Shown here: positions 59,901 through 64,000 of the stretch, piece after piece
Position numbering within the stretch: the first letter of the stretch is position 1
Layout of the letters: the number at the start of each line of letters is the position of its first letter
Assembly (NCBI RefSeq): GCF_000384295.1
Contig: NZ_KB913037.1
Coordinates: forward strand, 4,016,649-4,080,648
Direction of reading: 5' to 3'
Length of the DNA stretch: 64,000 nt
Source: Amycolatopsis balhimycina FH 1894
Lineage (GTDB): Bacteria > Actinomycetota > Actinomycetes > Mycobacteriales > Pseudonocardiaceae
The notes under the pieces: generated by a model
Told to the model about the DNA's origin: nothing
The model's database searches: none
What the model saw: only the letters and a program-made list of their open reading frames with translations
Position numbers and translations under genes: made by a program

Positions 59901-60184
59901 AGCACCGTCCGCCCGGGGCACACGGTCACGGTGCCCGGCCGCAGCGCCTCTCCGTCGGCGGCCCACTCGACGCGCAGCGGCAGCCGGCGGCCCAGGATGT
60001 CGACCAGCCGCCCGCCGTGCCCGCCCAGGTGCTGGGCGACCACCACGGCGAACCCGAAATCGGCGGGCAGCGCGCTGAGCACGGAGGTGATGGCCCCGAG
60101 CCCGCCCGCGGACGCGACCAGCGCGACGACCGGCGCAGCGGTGTGCCCCGGCGCGCCGGGGATTTTGAGCGGGGATGACACCAT
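56996..60184 (-). CDS. CheB-type methylesterase / PAS / GAF / histidine kinase / receiver hybrid
   Basis: A 1062-residue signalling protein. Residues 18-190 are a CheB methylesterase domain with the triad Ser25 (VASAGGLG), His52 (AQHLGG) and Asp143 (LSGMGHDG). A PAS-like domain with QTPLGPVRQWPAQL follows (about 220-350), then a GAF-like domain (about 370-520). The kinase has the H-box TVSHELRTPLT (His near 561), N-box NLLSNAVKF and G-boxes DTGVGIP and GAGIGLALV. The receiver (about 815-930) has LLVVDDNRDMRDYL and the phosphoacceptor in VADVMMPEMDG. A PAS domain ends the protein. No CheR or MCP genes are near. Confidence 0.92.
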   Translation of the reverse strand: MVSSPLKIPGAPGHTAAPVVALVASAGGLGAITSVLSALPADFGFAVVVAQHLGGHGGRLVDILGRRLPLRVEWAADGEALRPGTVTVCPGRTVLELLPDGTLSLAPATGPGSGGVLDVLLASLAGSVGERAVAVVLSGMGHDGLAGARAIKKAGGTVIAQSEQSAEYSSMPRAVSEAGVANLVLDLPEIGPVLWDVAQGGLLPRGAGDRPGADVVFAGTGEVATLARKVDWSQTPLGPVRQWPAQLVTLVRTVLDSPVGMCVLWGPDLLQFYNDAYRLVMGAKHPAGLGQANRECWPEVWHLNEPRYRRALAGEAVSLKDALYPITRHGDTENAWFDLTFSPLRGDGPAPAGVLVTAIETTHEMLGRRRLDLLSTLAGYTRKSASGRAALETFIGALGDDAPDIPFAAGYLTDPTRQRAELVATVGTPAGGPLAPHTALLSWRRPKWPLAELVATGEPVLTTDLAHAFRGVTVGADDEEPGSAMLFPLGETPARAPAGVLILGVSPRLPLDETYRHFLGLVAAQATAALTDAVHRRRQSERIDQLAELDRVKTQFLSTVSHELRTPLTLLLAPLDDLAAPVSELPAHLRDQVDIAARNARRLLGMVETLLDFSQIGAGRLRARSEPTDLAQATEDIASTFRGATDHAGITLEVDCPPLSAPVPVDPEMWEKIVANLLSNAVKFTFTGTITITLRELPQHVQLVVRDTGVGIPEDELAKVFTRFHRAPATRSRTHDGAGIGLALVHELARLLHGRVKVRSTVGEGSEFTVWISRRESRTAEKPGSGRIHRATAVALAEAAEHWDTHTDDTPAPAQPDRARLLVVDDNRDMRDYLTRLLSPNWHVHAVGDAQQTLESARRDPPDLIVADVMMPEMDGLELAHRLRADPALREVPLIMLSARAGEEATVEGLTAGADDYLVKPFAPSELVARVAAQLERRRVREIGDRRFRALVAATFDAVYRMNPDWSEMRGLDGRGFIADTTAPSHSWLDSYIAPDDQPGVLAAIDEAVRTKNVFDAVHRVRRADGTLGWTHSRAVPLFDDNGEVVEWVGTATEVPGPVAEP

Positions 60185-60819
60185 CGCCCCAGTCTGCTCG
60201 CTGGTACAAGGTTCCCGCATTTCGTTCGGCGCCCCGAGCCGAACCGAGTGGCGGGCCCACTCGGCGCTACTTTGGTTACGCTGTGGGCGGTCGCTCCCGC
60301 CGTTCGAGGCCGGCGCCACCGAACACCGGCGGAGCTTCCGGGCAACTGCGTGGCGTCGTTTCCGAGTCCGATCGTCAGGTCGAACCCTGGTGTGGGGTGG
60401 CCGGAATGCTGGAGTCTCAACCAGCTGGCCACCCCAGGTCCCGTACCTGTGGTGAAAAGATCAACCGTCTGATTCGCCTGCCGAGCGTGCATCAACTCGC
60501 TTGCCGAAGGGCTCCCGGCGACCACGCCGGTGCTTCGGCGCCGGGGTGAGGAGGTCGGCGCTCTACCAGCGGTTCACGACCCACGCGAAAGATACTGGTG
60601 AACATCTTCGAGACGGCGCTGCATCGTCGGCTCATCGGTTGTCCGTCGTCGTGGAGCGGTTCAGTCCAGGAGCCGTTGCACCACACCCGCAGCCCCTTTC
60701 GTGGAGGGCCGGCGTGGGACGGGACTGGAGCGCGGGCGGTTTGGCCTCACCAGTGAGCCGAGGAGCCGAGCCGTCATGCCGCCGATGTTTTTCTCTTGCC
60801 CCGCAACGGATCGGCGCAC
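60185..60819. other. 635-bp intergenic region with no supported gene
   Basis: This stretch separates the hybrid kinase (minus strand) from the broken STAS gene (plus strand). Several short open frames occur on both strands, but none has a ribosome-binding site plus recognisable motif. It should hold the kinase promoter. I could not identify a consensus box with confidence. Confidence 0.5.
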
Positions 60820-61160
60820 ATGCCGACCGCGTTGTTCACCGCGACCAGGACAGCCGAGTCGACCGTGATCGCGGTCGCCGGCGAGGTCGACCTCGCCGTC
60901 GCCGGCCGCTTCGCCGCGCTCATCAACCAGGAACTTCGCTCACGTTCTGCGCCGCGCGCGGGCTCGCCGTGTTGCTCGATGCGACCGCCGACGCCCTCAT
61001 CGCCGGAGTGCCGTTCGCGATCTGTGGCCAGTGCCGGCCGTTGCTGCGCCCGATCGACGTGCTCGGCCTCAACCACGCCCCACCTCTTCATCGCAGCACC
61101 GCCGAGGCGCTCGCCTGGCTGGCATTTCTGCCCAGGCTGAGCGGGCAGGACATCCGCTGA
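60820..61160 (+). pseudogene. STAS-domain anti-anti-sigma factor, internally deleted
   Basis: From ATG 60820 the frame reads TRTAESTVIAVAGEVDLAVA and GRFAALINQELR, the N-terminal half of a STAS domain. Near 60940 the homology jumps to another frame: SLTFCAARGLAVLLDA, then CRPLLRPIDVLGL and STAEALAWLAFLP. About 25 codons between the halves are missing, including the usual Asp-Leu-Ser before the phospho-acceptor region. The protein cannot be intact. It lies next to a broken HATPase gene, its likely former partner. Confidence 0.78.
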
Positions 61161-61173
61161 TTTCCCAGGCCGG

Positions 61174-61646
61174 CTACGAACTGTCGGGATCATCGCAGTC
61201 GACGCGTCCCCAGACGAGCTTGCCGTCATCGTGGGAACTCCCCCCCACTCGGCACACACCTGATCGACCACCAGCAGTCCACGGCCGCCACTGTGGTCGG
61301 GAACGCGCATCCGTGGCTCGCCGGCACCGACGTCGGCGACCGCGACCGTGACCTTGCACGGGTCGTGCGTGTGGTGGATCCGCAACTGATCGGGTCCACC
61401 AGCGTGCTGGTACGCGTTCTCCAGCAGTTCCTCGGCGACCATCATCGTGTCGAGGCGATCGTTTTCACTCAACGTGGTCAGTCGGCCCTCGATCCATCGA
61501 CGGGCGGCGGTCAGGGCCCCGGGGTTCGTGCCGGCCAGCTCCAGGACCTGCCAGCCTTCCTGACCGTATGTACTCCAGGTGACGAGCACCGTGCGGCTCC
61601 TTAGCTGTGCCGCGCTGGCTGCTGCGAGCGCGGCACTCCATCCCAT
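61174..61646 (-). pseudogene. RsbW-like HATPase gene frameshifted at a 7-base homopolymer
   Basis: From ATG 61646 the minus strand encodes WQVLELAGTNPGALTAARRW, the N-box MMVAEELLENAYQHAGG, then VAVADVGAGEPRMRVPDHSG and GRGLLVVDQVCAEWG. At the C7 run 61240-61246 (G7 on the coding strand) the frame breaks. The expected ending continues in another frame as SSHDDGKLVWGRVDCDDPDS, stopping at 61174. Correction by one base would give an intact anti-sigma-type ATPase of about 157 residues. This may be a real mutation, a slippery phase-variable tract, or a base-calling error. Confidence 0.8.
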
Positions 61647-61834
61647 TGGCCTACCCCCGGTGCAGGTAGTTACTCGTCCTTCTGGCCACGATCGGTGACT
61701 ACTGGTCGGGGTCGCTGGAGAGAAACACTGGTTGCGCCGGAACTTGTCTCCCGGGCGCGGGAGCCGGGTTGTCACGAAGGCATGTCGTGGCTGTGCGGGC
61801 TGCGGTTCCGGCGTGGGCTACCTCGCGGCGACCA

Positions 61835-62287
61835 TCACCGAGACCAGGTCATGGTGACAGTGGTGCCCTCGGTTCCGTTGTCGATCGTGGCGTGGTCGGC
61901 CAGCGTGTGGATGAGCGGGAGTCCGCGGCCGTGCAGCAGACCGGGGCGCGCGGCGGGTTGCCACCGGCCGTGGTCGGCGACGGTCACGGTGAGGCTCTGG
62001 TCGTGGCTGCGGGCGAGCAGCGAGAAGGTGCCGAGCTGTCCGGGGTAGGCGTGCACGACGACGTTGGCCATGGCCTCGTAGACCGCCAGCTGCAGTCCGG
62101 GGATCCGATCGGGATACAGGCCGGCGCGGGCGGCCCAGGCGGCGATCTCCTCGCGCAAGAGGGCGAGCTGCGCCGGGTTCGCCGGTGCTGTGGGATGGCA
62201 AAGATCCGAGACGTCCGATTCGCGGGCGGCCGGGCCGGAGATGCTTTCGTTGCCGGAATCGCCGACTGGGGAATTCGGGGTGGGCAT
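61835..62287 (-). CDS. rsbW: RsbW-like anti-sigma factor (HATPase_c)
   Basis: A 150-residue GHKL ATPase. The N-box is LQLAVYEAMANVVVHAYPG, the G1 box VTVADHGRWQP and the G2 region LLHGRGLPLIHTLAD, ending GTTVTMTWSR. Such proteins bind and inhibit an alternative sigma factor and phosphorylate the partner anti-anti-sigma factor. The ATG lies 6 nt after the stop of the STAS gene upstream, giving an rsbV-rsbW operon. No cognate sigma gene is in the window. Gene symbol by analogy only. Confidence 0.86.
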   Translation of the reverse strand: MPTPNSPVGDSGNESISGPAARESDVSDLCHPTAPANPAQLALLREEIAAWAARAGLYPDRIPGLQLAVYEAMANVVVHAYPGQLGTFSLLARSHDQSLTVTVADHGRWQPAARPGLLHGRGLPLIHTLADHATIDNGTEGTTVTMTWSR

Positions 62288-62293
62288 GGCGGA

Positions 62294-62668
62294 TCAGGAC
62301 GGGGGGAGAGCGTCGGTCTGGCTGGGGAAGACCGTCAGGATCTTGTCGAGGCCGGTCAGGGCCATGGCCCGATACGGCATACCGTCGGCGGGGGCCACCA
62401 CGCGGACCTGGCTGCCCGCGGACGCCGCCGTGTGGGCTTGAGCGAGGATCGACAGCCCGGAGGAGTCCAGGAAGGTGACCGCGGTCAGATCGATGATCAG
62501 CGTTGTGGGGTGCCGGGCGGCCGCGGCGGTGACGGCCTCGCTCACCAGCGGCGCGGTCAGCAGGTCGACTTCGCCGTGCAGCGCGATGACCAGTGCCCCG
62601 CCGGGGCCTTCGACGACGTTCGAGCTGATGCGCAACGCATCGTCGGGTAGCCCGGGGTCTGCACTCAC
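62294..62668 (-). CDS. rsbV: STAS-domain anti-anti-sigma factor (RsbV-like)
   Basis: A 124-residue single-domain STAS protein. LVIALHGEVDLLTAPLVSEA and LIIDLTAVTFLDSSGLSILA carry the conserved pattern, with the phospho-acceptor Ser in LDSSGL. The GTG at 62668 has GGAGGG 6 nt upstream. When unphosphorylated it would bind the RsbW-like protein encoded just downstream and free the sigma factor. A SigB-like promoter lies 80-105 bp upstream, which would give positive feedback. Gene symbol by analogy only. Confidence 0.88.
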   Translation of the reverse strand: MSADPGLPDDALRISSNVVEGPGGALVIALHGEVDLLTAPLVSEAVTAAAARHPTTLIIDLTAVTFLDSSGLSILAQAHTAASAGSQVRVVAPADGMPYRAMALTGLDKILTVFPSQTDALPPS

Positions 62669-62747
62669 GCAGCGCCCTCCACTATCGGCGCCATAAGGTC
62701 CTTCTTCCGCGCGAGTGAGGCTATTACCCCGGTTGCCCTTGGCACGC

Positions 62748-62773
62748 TTACCCGGCCAAGCCATGGTTCAAAC
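62748..62773 (-). promoter_or_regulatory. SigB/SigF-type promoter of the rsbV-rsbW operon
   Basis: On the minus strand GTTT (62770-62773) is followed after 16 nt by GGGTAA (62748-62753). This matches the GTTT-N15/16-GGGTA pattern of actinobacterial general-stress sigma factors. Transcription would start near 62740, about 70 nt before the rsbV GTG. Confidence 0.6.
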
Positions 62774-63237
62774 GTCTGCTCGACGACTCGTCAAGATCAT
62801 TCACCGGCGAACGGCCGAGACCCCCGGATCGGCAGCGAATACCCCGTGGAACCGGCGCAAGAAGTGACCCCTTCCAAGGTCTGGTCACTTCTCGTCAAAG
62901 TTCAGCTGGTAGTCGCGGCGCTGGCCACTGCCGTGACCGCGCCGCTCTTCCCCAGTGCGGAACACGGACCAGAGGGCGTGCCACAGCCGCCGAAGCTCTC
63001 CCACTCGTCCTCCGGCGCCCGCGCGAGCTCATCGCCTCACGTAAGCCCACGCCTTGCCGCCCTCCCCGACCTGATCTCGCGCTGCCGTGCCCATGCCGCC
63101 GGCCCGCCCGGTCAGGCGAGATTCCCCATCGAGGTGACCGGAGTCGCCTTGCGCAGCCTCGCGACTGATTACATCATCACTTTTGATGAAACTATCGGGT
63201 CGAGGCTGGCTCGGGCCGTCGATCGAGGAGGTACGCA
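62774..63237. other. 464-bp intergenic region without a supported gene
   Basis: No frame here combines a start signal with recognisable motifs. The region contains the upstream part of the rsbV promoter and, at its right end, a short palindrome at 63174-63189 (TCATCA-CTTT-TGATGA). That palindrome lies 49 bp before the next gene and is a candidate operator or promoter element. Confidence 0.5.
63174..63189. promoter_or_regulatory. palindrome upstream of the peroxidase-associated gene
   Basis: TCATCA and TGATGA flank CTTT in a locally AT-rich stretch within a high-GC context, 49 bp upstream of the ATG at 63238. This fits an operator, but no regulator is identified. Confidence 0.4.
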
Positions 63238-63845
63238 ATGCCGGTGCAAGAGCTGCAGGCGAAGTTCGAGAAGTTGCCGGTCGCGGTGCGCGAGAAGGTC
63301 GACACCGTGCTGGCCGATGCGAAGGTCGCACTGAAGCTGCGGATCGCGGAATTTCTGGCGGACAAGGAAGAGCAGGCCGAGCACGCAGTCACCACCGCGG
63401 GCCGGGTCGGCGCCAAGAGCGGTGAGGTCTCCGAGTTGACGGCCATCATGCCGCTGAAGCCGAACGGCGCGGAGCGGCTGCGAAAGTTCTTCCGGCTGGT
63501 CGGCGGAAACCTCGCGGGCGCGGCCAGGTCGGAACGCTGCACAACATGCGGTTCGTGTTCCTGGACAACGACACGAAGCTGCTGTTCGCCACGGCCTACG
63601 ACGGTGAGTGGGACCCCTACATCGACGACTTCGCCACCAAGATCCCCGACTTCATGGACTACCTGTTCAGCAACGTCGAGGGCTGGCCGGGCATCGCCTC
63701 GCCGGAGGTCAAGGACTTCATCGTCCGCTACCAGATCCCGGCCGAGGCGTGGTTCGTGTCGCACCCGAACGTCACCGTGGCGGAGACCAACCGTCTCAAG
63801 CGGCTCGACGCCACGGTGCAGAAGTTCCTCGGCGACCTCAACTGA
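63238..63845 (+). pseudogene. hypothetical gene upstream of a Dyp-type peroxidase, one-base frameshift
   Basis: From ATG 63238 (GAGGAGG upstream) the frame reads MPVQELQAKFEKLPVAVREK, then KLRIAEFLADKEEQAEHAV and ERLRKFFRLVGGNLAGAA. Near 63529 one base appears missing: an extra A would continue in-frame into VGTLHNMRFVFLDNDTKLLF, then DPYIDDFATKIPDFMDYLF and PAEAWFVSHPNVTVAETNRL, ending at 63845. Both halves look like one protein of about 202 residues, of a family I recall beside Dyp-type peroxidase genes. Function unknown. The lesion may be real or a sequencing error. Confidence 0.75.
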
Positions 63846-63850
63846 CGGCC

Positions 63851-64000
63851 GTGGACGTGTTCCGACACCTGAAGAGGCGTCCGACGCTCGACCTGGACGA
63901 CATCCAGGCGACGGTGCTGCGTGCGCGGCCGGAGCCCTACTTCGGCACGCACGCGATCATCGAGATCACCGACCAGGCCGCGGGCAAGGAGCTGCTGCGG
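63851..64000 (+). CDS. Dyp-type peroxidase, N-terminal part
   Basis: The first 50 codons of a gene that runs off the right edge. It reads MDVFRHLKRRPTLDLDDIQA, then TVLRARPEPYFGTHAIIEI and TDQAAGKELLR. LDDIQ-x-x-VLR-x-RPEPY-x-GTH is the usual opening of Dyp-type (dye-decolorising) haem peroxidases. The GTG lies 5 nt after the preceding frameshifted gene, so the two form one unit. The haem-binding region is outside the window. Confidence 0.68.
   Translation, partial: MDVFRHLKRRPTLDLDDIQATVLRARPEPYFGTHAIIEITDQAAGKELLR

Noticed and set aside
62846..63334. 162-codon plus-strand frame upstream of the peroxidase-associated gene
   Set aside because: The short hydrophobic segment is followed by low-complexity sequence, and the frame overlaps the well-supported gene starting at 63238.

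Overview
The window is chromosomal DNA from a high-GC actinobacterium. Many GTG starts, genes beginning 6-9 nt after a TANNNT -10 box (leaderless mRNAs), frequent 4-bp GTGA/ATGA gene overlaps, and families such as DUF5994, RGCVC and DUF6292 point to the Pseudonocardiaceae, most likely Amycolatopsis. This placement is inferred, not proven. No tRNA, rRNA or CRISPR array was seen.

1-25 kb is ordinary core and soft-core content: an rsmI / protein O-mannosyltransferase divergent pair, AraC, ArsR and TetR regulators, a membrane Ser/Thr kinase, a propionyl-CoA synthetase, a secreted GH20 hexosaminidase between two near-identical palindromes, an M20 peptidase, an ECF41 sigma factor divergent from an FMN-reductase/SnoaL fusion, a GDSL hydrolase-TetR pair behind tandem operators, an ArsR-MMPL operon, a degenerate GGDEF-EAL protein, a DUF574 methyltransferase, a P450 and a secreted alpha/beta hydrolase.

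25.4-28.3 kb is the most interesting locus: three genes joined by GTGA overlaps, encoding a ParA/MinD-type ATPase, a small protein with SAP/Rho_N-like helices, and a protein that reads as RAMA domain - CBS pair - HEPN-like C-terminus with an RNxxxH motif. I know of no named system with this composition and propose it as a candidate defence or conflict system.

28.4-42.3 kb holds two SigG-type ECF sigma factors with reductases, then a tightly coupled catabolic operon (CocE hydrolase, acyl-CoA synthetase, enoyl-CoA hydratase, SDR) convergent with a TetR gene, an esterase remnant, a quinone oxidoreductase, a cupin-AraC regulator, a YjbR protein and rarA.

42.4-51.5 kb is an accessory defence island. 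Three related, 5'-truncated or frameshifted double-HTH gene fragments, all on the + strand, bracket two modules. Module 1 is a TOTE-type primase-helicase locus whose large gene is split by an IS3-family insertion (AACGG on both sides) and also frameshifted. Module 2 is an AbiEi/AbiEii toxin-antitoxin pair.

51.5-64 kb is rich in signalling: STAS/HATPase (RsbV/RsbW-like) proteins, a cassette of very small coupled genes including an RGCVC protein, a desaturase with an N5-(carboxyethyl)ornithine synthase-like gene, and a CheB-histidine kinase-receiver hybrid. Several genes here are broken: a truncated GAF gene, a deleted STAS gene, an HATPase gene broken at a 7-base homopolymer, and a frameshifted gene upstream of a partial Dyp-type peroxidase. 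A SigB-like promoter precedes the intact rsbV/rsbW pair.
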